From Phoronis australis (Eukaryota > Phoronida > Phoronidae), in assembly GCA_002633005.1 (NCBI GenBank), contig NMRA01000015.1, forward strand, positions 1,783,819 to 1,847,818: 64,000 nucleotides of DNA, read 5' to 3'. The notes beneath the pieces were generated by a model. It was not told the origin of the DNA. It ran no database searches and worked only from the letters and a program-made list of their open reading frames with translations. The translations under genes and the position numbers were made by a program. This document shows, in pieces, positions 26,501-34,449 of the stretch (position 1 is the stretch's first letter; each line of letters opens with the position of its first letter).

Positions 26501-29500
26501 ATTTCGTAAAGATCCTGCGAACGGTTTAGGAGATACAGCCATAGGCGCAAAAAAACTGCTACTAGGAGACGCCACAGTAGTCCAAATCGTCTGAAAATCA
26601 TTGTCAGCTGTCTTCTTTATAGTAAGCACATACATGCTAATTTTCACAATCATCCTTTGAGCGGTTTGGTTGATATAGGGGTGGACGCACAAAAACAGAC
26701 TCGAAAACACTAAAAATGGCCACTAGGTGGCGCAAACTATGTCGAATCCATCTGAAAACGGGAGGATAGCATCATCTCACTAATAGGTGCCTACATACCA
26801 AATTTCATGAAAACCCATTCAGGACTTTTGAAGATACAAAGGTAAGCGTAAAAAACTAAAATTGCCACTAGGGGGCACACCGGTAGTTGGATCCGTCAGA
26901 AAGTTCGCGTATACCGTCCCATTCATAAATGGAAAATATGTGCCAAATTTCATAATCGTATGTCAAAGGGTTTTGGAGATAGAGCAGCGGACGACGGACT
27001 GACGCCGCCCGGACGGACAGACGGACGGAGATGACGGCATAATGCGTCCACATATAAATATGTGGGCGCAAAATAATGATAACAACAACAATGAATATAC
27101 CTAGATTCAAAAGACAAGTTGGCATAAACAAAATTTTAAGGATTTCTCATTATTATAAACAGGGCTTAGCATACAGCTACATGAAAAGAATACTGTTATT
27201 GCTATTTTTTCAAAAAAAAAAACAAAACTTCCTCATGCTAGCGATGAGTAATGACATAACAAATATTGTTAGTTTTCAGTGCAAAAACATCATGAGCACT
27301 AGTTAGTGAGAATAGCCAGAGGCTATAAATAACCATCTCATGCAGATTAATAGTCAATGCACGATTCATTAACTGTTCATGTTCAATGTCTGAGTCCCAA
27401 GACACAAAATCCATCAAGATATTAAATGTCTTTTACTTGGTCTACTTATCCTCACATTCCAAAATCTCACCATTTTAAGTACGCAGAAAGAACTTTACAA
27501 CAAACTTCTGAAAGTGTCAAAAGTACCAAGTGACCTCACAAGGTTCACTTTAAATTGTTCTCACCATAATATTATTTGTACAAAATTGTTCTCACCATAA
27601 TATTATTTACACAAAACAGTTGGGAATGACATAACTGCCTGTTAGTTGAGTGACAGAAAATTTGGGGGATAATGTTCCAGTTGCGATCAGTAGCTGAACT
27701 TGTCTTTTTTAAGTAAGGTTTAACTTCTCTAAACTGAAATGCGTACAACTTTGAAATGGGGGAAACATTGAAACTGGCATAATGAAATATCAGATAACTT
27801 CATTATTTCTGAATAAGTACAAATACAAGAGCCAACTGAGGACATTTTACGTCATACCTTTATCCAAAATAAAAAATTGCAGAAATACATCGTATGCCAT
27901 TCTGACACAAATGAACCAACCTTGTCTAAGCGATCCTTCTGCACTCCATACTTGCCACCAAAACCTTTAGCAGCATCCGTCTGGCTAACATGCTTGGCAA
28001 GGGATTCTTTATGTTCGTGACCCACAGCCGACTACAACAGGTGGAAGCAGATCTGGGGTAAGGGACCAATAAAGGGACAGGTAAGGACCTGGCCCCCAGG
28101 TGACCAAAAGGGTGTAAGCATACCTGGTGCATCACGTTTTATCATTGATCTTGGTTCTACGACAAGATGAAGTGGGATCAACAATAGGTTCACAGATGGA
28201 ATAGAGGCAGGAGGACCTTCATGTCTTATTAGTGAGCAGGTATTGATAGTGTTACATAAGACTTGTGACCCTCATACCAGGCGATGACTATAAGTAGTAC
28301 AAAGTAAACTTTGGGTTGCATACCTTATTTTTAATGAGGGACCAACCTTACTACAGTGACTAGTGCACTCACCCAGAGATGACCAAAAATAATGCAAGTA
28401 GGCTTGGAGCCTGTTTTATTATTGTTGTAACTTCACACAGACTGTCTAAAGGGAGACTTATGCCAAAGCCATAAGTTTTGACATTTTAGTGAAATAGGAC
28501 CTGGACTGCAGTTTTATGTCTCACTTCTGATACGTGAGCAGCATCTTCACAATTCTAGAACACATGGCTATTGTGTTCACCCACAAACGATGATTAGAAG
28601 TGTGAGCAGACCTCATTGTCTGGTGTCTTATTGTTGACCAGGAATCAATAATAAGACATAAAGCTTACCCACAAATGACTATAAGGAGAGTAAGCAGACC
28701 TTATTGTTGATCAGGAATCAATCACAAGATATAAAGCTTATCCACCAATGAACATAAGGGGTGTGAGCACACCTTAGGGTCCCGTGTCTTATTGTTGATC
28801 AGGAGCCAATAATAAGACATAAAGCTTTTCCACAAATGACTATAAGGGGTGTAAGCAGACCTTAGCGTCCCATGTCTTCTGGGAGAGCAGGTCCCAAAAC
28901 CAAACACAACAGGAATAGTCAAACAGGTCACATCAACATTGAATGAGGGCTATGGTAGTAATGGGCTGGACATCATGCTCAACATAACAAAACACAGTGT
29001 GTCAATTTTTAGTTAAATTCGTCAAGCTACTGTGAATACCCAAACCCGATTGTGAGCACAGCAGCTACTCAACTAACAAAGACTGCATAACGTTGGTCAT
29101 GACCGTTTGAAATCACGCAATAGGATTTGCCATGCTGTACAAAGCCCAACTACAAAAACAAACAGAACAGCTAACACAAGACGCAAGATAGCATGCCGCT
29201 GTAAACAAACCTACTCTGGTAGTTGGACATCTTAAATGTACACTCCAAAACCAATTTTAAACTTTACAAGACCTTAAGATCTGATTTGTGTTTCAAATGC
29301 TAGTTCTACAGACTTTCAATGAAGTGCAATATTACATAGTGTGATTTCAACCATTATAATATAATTCTTTTGAGCAAACATCAAAACACATCCAACATCA
29401 CAAACCACGGTATTGAATGTGCCAGGAAGTAGTAATATTATATAAAATTTATTCCAAGCAGAGAAGAGAAAGTACAACCTCCATTATCAAATTCTCACAC

Positions 29501-32175
29501 AATGGAAGTTGAGCACAGAAACTGAAACGCATGTCCACTATAGATAATTACACCAGCCGTGTATCAAGACCACTTCAGCACTGACCTTATCCATGCGGTC
29601 TTTGAGTACACCAAACTTGCCGCCATAACCTTCCGATGCCTTAGGCCCAGCTTCAAACTCCTGCTGTTTGACCTTTTGATGGTCTTGCTCCACATTTTTC
29701 CTCAGCTGATCTAAGCTGAAATACCATTGCACATATTTAACCTATTTCAACATATCAAAAACATCTTAGCGATGACAGGGGATAACTCGAAAGTGACAAA
29801 GCAGTCAGTTTGAAAGCTGGCCTGCTGATTACCTGGAAAATGATAGAAGTTGATTGATACTTGTTGATCAACAGGTGGCAGTTTAGTGGTGATGTGTGGC
29901 ATGTTTTATTTGAATTATTTAATAGGGCATCACCCATTTCGCCGATGTTTCAATAAGCAGTTTTCTGTTCTCAAAATTACGTAAAAATTGAAACAAAGTA
30001 CCACCTCTATTCTCATTTCATTGTGTCTTGAGCAGACTGCAGAAATTCAATAATTTAACAAAATACAAAAATAAGAAGCCAATACATTTGTTTGTCTTCA
30101 TATTGTAAAAGTTTAGTAGAAATCTGTAATTTATTTTTCAGTTTTTACCGGGAATAGCCTGACAGAACGAACAGGCGATACATGCATTCAATGCAATGAA
30201 AGTGAATCCAATTAGACAGATATCACCAAATGCACTACACAGTATTGGCAATAGTCGAATATAACGTTCCCACATTTTGAGAACCAGTTTGAAGCCTGTG
30301 GAAAAAAATGGTTGTATCTGACTATTACTCACAATATTTATTACAAATAAATCAACACTGTTTAAGTAACTGAATTTTATCTGTAATAAACAAATGAAAA
30401 TAAATCAAAATTTTCAGGTTTCATGGTTTCTCCTGAAGCACCACCAATTCAATCTTAGAATAATATATCAAGTCTTCACTGAGCGCAGGATTCCATTAAA
30501 AAAAGACTCCTAAAACTCTGTAACAGTATAGAGAAGACATATGGGGAAGCAGACAACAGGATGATCATGGCTATACAATGAAACGGGGAAGTTCCAAAAC
30601 CCACTAGAAGCCCCAAATTGCTTTTTGATTTACTAAACAATGATATCAGATTTACAAATGTTGCCAATTATTCGACTGTGAACAAATCAATTTTCCATTC
30701 TATTCACTACTTGAAACTCAATTTTTAAGTATTATTACAGCTTATATCCATAGAGTGAAGTACATTACTAATAAGTATTCAATTTTATGAATTGGTGGAA
30801 AACTTTGAAACTGTTGATCACAAAGAATTAATTATATACACATACAATGAAATAAGCATTCTGGCATTTAGTCAGTATGATTAGCCAACTGACTACATTC
30901 AATAAAAATAAATAGATAATTTATTGAAAACATTAATGGCCGTTAGTAGAAGATTAAAAATTTGTTGTAGATCCATGATGGAACTTACTTAAGAGACCCC
31001 TGGTGGCCGGACCCCTCAACTGTTTTGGCACCCCACCTCTGCTCCTGTTCACTTACATCATTCTGAAAAGTACAAAATGCATACAATATAACATTAAATA
31101 TGAGAACAGATAATTATGTCGAGTGCCTCACGACATCATTAAGCCACAAGGTATGCGCCTCAATTTCACATCATAAAAGTTGAAAATCATTTAAAGTGGC
31201 AATAAGCCTGCCTTCTATCACAAAAAACAACTTTTGATTTAGACCACCAAGTGCTGTGAAATTAGTCTCAAATAGTTTGTTAGTGAAAGTGGAGGTGAAT
31301 TCAGTGCTTCAAAAGAACTACCACTTTGTTCGAGATCAAAGGCTCAGCAAGCATGTCATCTGAGACCAAAGGCTCAGCAAGCATGTCATCTGAGACCAAA
31401 AGCTCAACAAGCATGTCTTCTGAGACCAAAGGCTCAACAAGCATGTCATCTGAGACCAAAGGCTCAACAAGCATGTCATCTTGGGTGCTAAGCATGGTGT
31501 TACACAATGACAACTGCCAGTTCTTTGCAGATTGAGAAATCATCACAGTAAGGAGCAAGAAGAGACAAATTTTATAGCGGCACCTAGTGGTCTAAATCAA
31601 AAGTTAGCTTAGGGAGGAACGTGGGTTTGTGCTTGAAGTTTAAAAATTACCACAGGCAGAAAGAAATCATTCAGAATTCATGAAAAAGTGGTTGACATCA
31701 GTCCTTATGTATCCACTTTGTACATACATAGACACAAAAACCTGAGTTGCCACCAGGAGGCACTGCAGCAATCAGATCCATCAGATAACCCACATGCGTT
31801 GTGCTCTATTGATAGATTGTATTTGCCCAATTTCACGATACCTTCTTGGGGTTTAGAAGATACAGAGATGGATGTCCAGAAGAGATGAGAGCAACATGCA
31901 CCCAAACATGTACTTATATGCAAGCACATAAAACAATATTCAACTGACCCAAAGTAGACTTACGTCAATAACTGGGTGACATCCTAAATTCCGCCAAACA
32001 AACAAATACTGCTTGTATTCATCGTGGTGTAGAGCAACACTTTGAGACTAAAGTCTGAATGTTTCAAGAGTAGTGTTGACATCATACTACATACCACAAA
32101 GTCTGGGTCAGTTTCCCAGTCGTCGTCGTCACCAGATGTCACTGTGGCCTTCACATCCACACCAGCACGCCACAT
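11558..32175 (-). CDS. CTTN: Cortactin (actin-binding, Arp2/3-activating SH3 protein)
   Basis: Seventeen coding exons on the minus strand, in transcript order: 32175-32095, 31062-30989, 29715-29586, 28031-27921, 25199-25145, 24150-24040, 23223-23113, 21624-21514, 19901-19791, 19633-19523, 18782-18672, 18474-18352, 16003-15855, 15201-14908, 14271-14121, 13064-13009, 11635-11558. All splice phases agree; 655 residues. The product binds F-actin and activates Arp2/3 at the cortex. Residues 16-24 hold DDDDWETDP, the Arp2/3-binding acidic motif. Eight full and one partial 37-residue repeats (GFGGKxGVQxDxxDKSAVG type) span about 81-413, more than the 6.5 of vertebrates. An E/R/K-rich helix spans 414-561. 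DIYQAP and NLYEAP (Y575, Y587) are tyrosine-kinase-type sites. The SH3 domain (about 602-655) has [12 protein letters not shown] and the C-terminal [11 protein letters not shown]. The start is MWRAG, like the family's MWKA. The model takes exons 10-12 from the right-hand copy and exon 13 from the left-hand copy of the duplicated block. Confidence 0.95.
12595..12710. repeat. Fragment of a dispersed repeat
   Basis: GGCGGCGCAGCACTGAAAAA at about 12598 and GCGGCGTAGCAATGAAAAA at about 12676 are near-identical neighbouring blocks, each followed by AGTGG, giving a short two-copy direct repeat with a C-rich middle. It lies in the last cortactin intron. No coding potential was seen. Confidence 0.45.
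13611..14094. mobile_element. About 484-bp TIR element, copy 1
   Basis: It begins TTAAGGTCATGTGGGAC and ends with an imperfect inverse (GTCCCCCACAACCTTAA). The interior includes TATTGACAG near the start and TTTCTGAGATATGA near the end. It is clearly homologous along its length to 20569-21345, which defines both as members of one non-autonomous element family. It lies in the cortactin intron before the exon at 14121. Confidence 0.75.
14485..14790. repeat. (TTG)n microsatellite and degenerate flank
   Basis: A nearly pure TTG/GTT run with TTTTG and CTG interruptions spans about 14485-14570, then a degenerate TTGTTG-rich zone to about 14790. Long valine- or cysteine-rich frames across it are a by-product of the trinucleotide period and are not genes. 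Confidence 0.85.
15300..15580. mobile_element. TIR element related to 31200-31640
   Basis: TGCCTTCTATCACAA plus AACTTTTGATTCAGATC near the left end and GGTCAATATCAAAAGTT (about 15557-15573) near the right end are inverse to each other. They match the ends of the element at 31.2-31.6 kb. The interior (GGCTTCAAAAGAACT...) is also shared. Non-autonomous, in a cortactin intron. Confidence 0.65.
15670..15835 (+). mobile_element. tRNA-derived SINE, copy 1
   Basis: GTGGGTTCGAGTCCCAC (about 15726-15742) is a textbook tRNA T-arm/B-box. It is followed by a body shared with two other copies in this window (GAGTCAGGTTTCTAGCTCCT, then TTGGTTATAACTATTAATAA). The 5' part is a decayed tRNA-like head without a matching acceptor stem, so this is a SINE and not a tRNA gene. 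Confidence 0.75.
15901..17592 (-). other. Copy A of a duplicated cortactin block (probable second haplotype)
   Basis: This block matches 17594-19609 at near-allelic identity with scattered SNPs and indels. On the minus strand it contains the 5' part of exon 13 (15901-16003), a full copy of exon 12 (16367-16489), a full copy of exon 11 (16656-16766, with a Ser where the other copy has Gly in QHxSQ) and a cut-off copy of exon 10 (17506-17592) that runs into the N. Exon 13 continues outside the block to 15855, so this side supplies the intact path to the 3' end of the gene. Introns match as well as exons, which favours allelic redundancy over an old paralogous duplication. Confidence 0.85.
17146..17505. 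repeat. Exon-end-derived minisatellite in intron 10, copy A
   Basis: About seven degenerate units of 45-55 bp (plus-strand consensus near GCTCATAACTCATCTTTCTG then AGAGGAGTGTTGAGCAAACA). The last unit merges into the true exon 10 end and its donor. It is the haplotype counterpart of 19161-19522. Confidence 0.85.
17593..17593. other. Single N: assembly join between the two copies
   Basis: The only ambiguous base noticed in the window. Left of it the sequence stops in the middle of cortactin exon 10; right of it the sequence resumes in the middle of exon 13. Neither edge is at an intron or repeat border, as expected when two contig ends are abutted. Confidence 0.95.
17594..19609 (-). other. 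Copy B of the duplicated cortactin block
   Basis: Contains exon 10 (19523-19633, extending past the block), exon 11 (18672-18782), exon 12 (18352-18474) and only the first 103 bases of exon 13 (17594-17696), then the N. About 300 bp at roughly 17821-18127 are present here and absent from copy A. This side connects smoothly to the 5' exons of cortactin. A model using both copies would gain two spurious actin-binding repeats and broken partial exons. Confidence 0.85.
19161..19522. repeat. Exon-end-derived minisatellite in intron 10, copy B
   Basis: Seven tandem, diverged units lie directly downstream (minus strand) of the exon 10 donor. Each resembles the last 20-25 bases of exon 10 (CTCAACACTCCTCTCAGAAAG) plus the first intron bases. 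In six of the seven units the GT of the donor is destroyed, usually by G to A (atgag for gtgag). One unit keeps a weak gtgata. One more unit lies at about 19722-19770, between exons 9 and 10. Confidence 0.85.
20569..21345. mobile_element. TIR element copy 2, interrupted by a SINE
   Basis: Homologous to 13611-14094 on both sides of an extra block of about 295 bp (roughly 20833-21127). Ends are TTAAGGTTACGTAAGACC and the imperfect inverse around ACCCTACATAACCTAAA. The inserted block carries a minus-strand tRNA-related SINE, so the insertion order is readable: TIR element first, SINE second. Confidence 0.75.
20840..21105 (-). mobile_element. tRNA-derived SINE, copy 2 (minus strand)
   Basis: On the minus strand, GTGGGTTCAAGTCCCAC (about 21036-21052) is the B-box/T-arm, preceded by a CCTAGTGGAATAATT tRNA-Arg-like head. 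It is followed by the shared body AACTCCTCAGCTTGGTTTTA, then TTAATAAAGCATAGAAATGG. A T-run at about 20831-20839 (A-run on the minus strand) may be the tail. The head also creates a CCACTAGGTGGCGC CTCF-like core on the plus strand. Confidence 0.75.
22031..22133. mobile_element. Short MITE (GGTAA-AGTCAC family), copy 1
   Basis: About 100 bp with inverse ends: TTTTGAGAACAAAGTT near the left and CAAAATACAGGTCCCTGTAT near the right, closing with GTGACTGTTACC. Homologous to 24993-25104 and 57884-57990. Nearly the whole element is inverted repeat, so it would fold into a hairpin. Confidence 0.65.
24993..25104. mobile_element. Short MITE, copy 2
   Basis: Starts GGGTAATAGTCAC, has GTGTGAGAACCAGTTTTCTC in the left half and AAATTGGTTCTCTAAATCC in the right half, and ends AGTGACTACTGCCC. 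Same layout as 57884-57990. Lies in a cortactin intron, about 40 bp from exon 5. Confidence 0.7.
25603..27070. mobile_element. 1.47-kb TIR element with internal about-148-bp tandem array
   Basis: The left end TGCGCCCACA (25603-25612) is the exact inverse of TGTGGGCGCA (27061-27070). Between them lie two units of about 440-450 bp (25976-26415 and 26416-26863) and part of a third. Each unit is built of three subunits of about 140-160 bp that open with a GCCACTAGGTGGCGC-like block and close with AGATACAG-type sequence. The right end is rich in CGGACGGACAGACGGACGGA and has a CACATATTTATATGTG palindrome. No coding capacity was found. The architecture resembles the bivalve pearl/Helitron-like elements (family knowledge; identity not tested). 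It sits in a cortactin intron. Confidence 0.75.
28040..28885. repeat. Degenerate about 70-100-bp tandem repeat in cortactin intron 3
   Basis: Recurring blocks ACAAATGACTATAAG, GTGTAAGCAGACCTTA, TGTCTTATTGTTGATCAGGA and AATAAGACATAAAGCTT appear in the same order. They are best preserved from 28600 to 28885 and decay leftwards to exon 4. Unit count is uncertain because of divergence. Confidence 0.6.
31195..31640. mobile_element. TIR element with a captured 30-bp minisatellite
   Basis: AACTTTTGATTTAGACCAC (31229-31247) is the exact inverse of GTGGTCTAAATCAAAAGTT (31587-31605). Outer sequence TGCCTTCTATCACAA is shared with the element at 15.3 kb. The interior carries the 30-bp repeat listed separately. 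It lies in the first coding intron of cortactin. Confidence 0.75.
31332..31482. repeat. 30-bp minisatellite, about five copies
   Basis: Five near-identical 30-bp units (GAGACCAAAGGCTCAACAAG plus CATGTCATCT) in tandem. Because 30 is a multiple of three, both strands stay open and give repetitive peptides, but there are no gene signals. The unit is absent from the related TIR element at 15.3 kb, so it expanded after that element inserted. Confidence 0.9.
31735..31890. repeat. Isolated subunit of the about-148-bp repeat family
   Basis: TTGCCACCAGGAGGCACTGC followed by AGATCCATCAGA and closing GTTTAGAAGATACAGAGATG copies the layout of one subunit of the 25.6-27.1 kb array, including the CTCF-like opening block. 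Confidence 0.55.
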
Positions 32176-33190
32176 GTTTTCTTCTTACCTAGAGAAACAT
32201 CACACAAATGGGTTCCTCTTTATTTTTCACAAAATCATTGATAACTTCCAAGATGATGATATCATTATTCATACAGGTGAATTACTTTATTTGCTAAGAA
32301 TATCACAACTGCAGGTATTCGAAAACTTCAATATACACTAGGAACGTACAACATTTCGCAGTTTCTCACATTTCCTAAAACAGTAAAGCACGACAGCGGG
32401 AAAGTAGTAGTTGCGTAACTTGTTTATCTCAAAGGATTAGCTTGGTTTGGGACAACCATGCTTACCTGTCAATCATCCGTTAACTGCAGATAAAGTAACA
32501 AAGAGAATATGGAGAGCTTCAAGAAAAGGCTTCAAAACAATACTTAAAGTTTTTACAAAAAATCAATCCTTTTAAACAAAGATAAAACCATACACTCTGT
32601 TTGAAGAAAACTCAAAATTGTCAAATTTGTGAAAACTAACCGATCTATTGACCAAAACACAATTGAGGGCTCACCAAATCCAACCTGGCAATTTTGAATA
32701 AAAGGATAAGACGTCAAAACCAGGAAACATTCCATGCGAAGTATGAAAGCCCTGACCTACATGAATGGCACATAGATGGAAGCAGCAGAAAACGGAAAAC
32801 TCTGGATCCTAAATTAAAAGAATCCATGAACTGGGCAAAGGTCTGTCTTTTTCATTTATTTTTTACTGGAATGTAAAACATTGCGAGCCCAGGTATGACT
32901 AATAATATTTTGAGTGAGTGATTCGATATGACCTACAAGTCACCAAATCGAGCCCTGCAATCTAAAGCACAACATTTTACTTGCTTCCCACTTCTACAGA
33001 AAAACAGACATGTGCAGAGTACCACTTGCCCAAAGTTTTGGAATGGTAAAGTGACATTTTTGGGAAATGGTCAGCGACACTTTGCCAAAGAAAAATTTGC
33101 AAAATATACTTTGAAAAACATAATGATTGATGTCTGAAGAATTTAGCTATGTGTTTGTTCTAATTAAAAACTATGAGGAAATAAGAACAG

Positions 33191-33372
33191 GCACTGCCTG
33201 GTCTGCCTCCCATTCAGTAACGCTAGGACATCGCTAAAAAGCAAGACTTCGCGAGATTACAGTAGACAGTGCCGTGTATTTTAAATGAAAACACATGACT
33301 TTCACTAGATTTTAGTGAGGTCCTAGCGTAGGTCCTAGTGTCACTGAACAAACGCCTGGTCGAAGTGAAAGT
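33191..33372. mobile_element. Small TIR element
   Basis: The left half contains CAGTAACGCTAGGAC then CGCTAAAA. The right half contains the inverse TTTTAGTGAGGTCCTAGCG and TAGGTCCTAGTGTCACTG, with a 12-bp internal duplication. The outer sequences CCTGGTC (left) and GCCTGGTCG (right) are also related. About 180 bp, no coding capacity. Confidence 0.55.
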
Positions 33373-33570
33373 GGTCGGTGATTTGGACCAGTTTCATCAA
33401 CTGAGTTCAAGAGTCACAGGCACCTTTAATCATACGCTCATCTACAGTTTAACAATGAGCTGCAAATGAAAGTGCCTTGTGCCTGTGGTGTAACTGTTGA
33501 CAAGACTCAAGTCAAGATAAGACAAGATCAAGAGTAGAGACCGTCAGTAGAGTCTGTATAGTAGACAACT

Positions 33571-34003
33571 GGTTTAGAGCACAGGCATCCTCAGCTTCTG
33601 ATCATCCCCAATACACTATATAATACTACAAGGTATGACACTCCAGACTAGAAATTCCACAGGTGCTTCTCTTCAGCCGTCGATAACAAACATAATTGTC
33701 GAGTTATCAATGCCGTGACTTTGCTGTTCATCCGTAACTCATCGGATAATTCCGTACTCTGCGCGTGAGACCAGGGAGTTGCTCCCGATGAGCTTTTTGA
33801 GAAGATTTTTGTGCTTTGACCGCAAATTTCAATTCCTCATGGTTTGTTGAACCTCTGCTTTGTGTAGATTTATTGAGTTTTGTTTTTGCTATGGATGGCT
33901 GAAGTGAAGCACCCGTGAAATTTCTAGTCCCGAGTGTCATACCTTGTAGTATTGTATATAGTGTATCGGGGTCGATCAAAAGCTGAGGACGCCTGTGGTT
34001 TAG
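33571..34003. repeat. Fold-back repeat with about 105-bp arms upstream of cortactin
   Basis: 33571-33678 and the reverse complement of 33897-34003 align over their length at roughly 85-90% identity. Shared blocks include ATCCTCAGCTT, ATACACTATATA, AATACTACAAGGTATGACAC and GACTAGAAATT. The 218-bp spacer has no coding potential. Transcription would give a long hairpin. Confidence 0.85.
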
Positions 34004-34449
34004 AATTTGAGAAGCAAAAACGACCAACACCAACGGGCCCGTCGTCAGTTATCAGTCGCTGCCTGGTTCTCAAAATCAGAGAGCCGTATATTAGACTTGC
34101 GTTATCAAAGCATTCATATTTCATTGTTATTCAAATTAAACTTACGATTTGAGGTTCCAATTTATCTATCAACAGAGTAATTTCCACACCCCCGATTGGA
34201 CTTCCTGCTTTCAACTTTCAACGGAAATCACGTGGTACACAGCCGCTCGAGTTTCCGTAAAGGTGTGAGGACATTGTGCAGTCACCAGGTGGCGAGACCG
34301 TCTTGCCACGAGTCGGCTCACCTTGCACAGAGACCGTAGCGTCTTTGCCTTGCACTAAAAACTGACCTAGAGGAAATCGACATTTCGTGAGCAGGGACGT
34401 ATTGAGCGTCGCGCCCCGCGTCATAGCCCAAAAATCATTGACGCACTAT

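Larger units (their letters stand above)
32176..34146 (-). promoter_or_regulatory. Cortactin 5' UTR: acceptor near the start codon and a candidate first-exon donor
   Basis: The coding exon 1 acceptor (TTTCTCTAG) lies at 32189, only 13 bases before the ATG at 32175, so most of the leader is in upstream exons. A strong minus-strand donor, AAATC|gtaagt at 34146/34145, follows a GC-richer stretch with an ETS-like GCAGGAAGTCC at 34201-34211 and could end the first exon. An alternative donor, GGACG|gtaatg, lies at 34889. Neither is confirmed. Confidence 0.35.

Noticed and set aside
31301-31558. Repetitive peptides on both strands over the 30-bp repeat
   Set aside because: The unit length is a multiple of three and lies inside a TIR element within an intron, with no gene signals.
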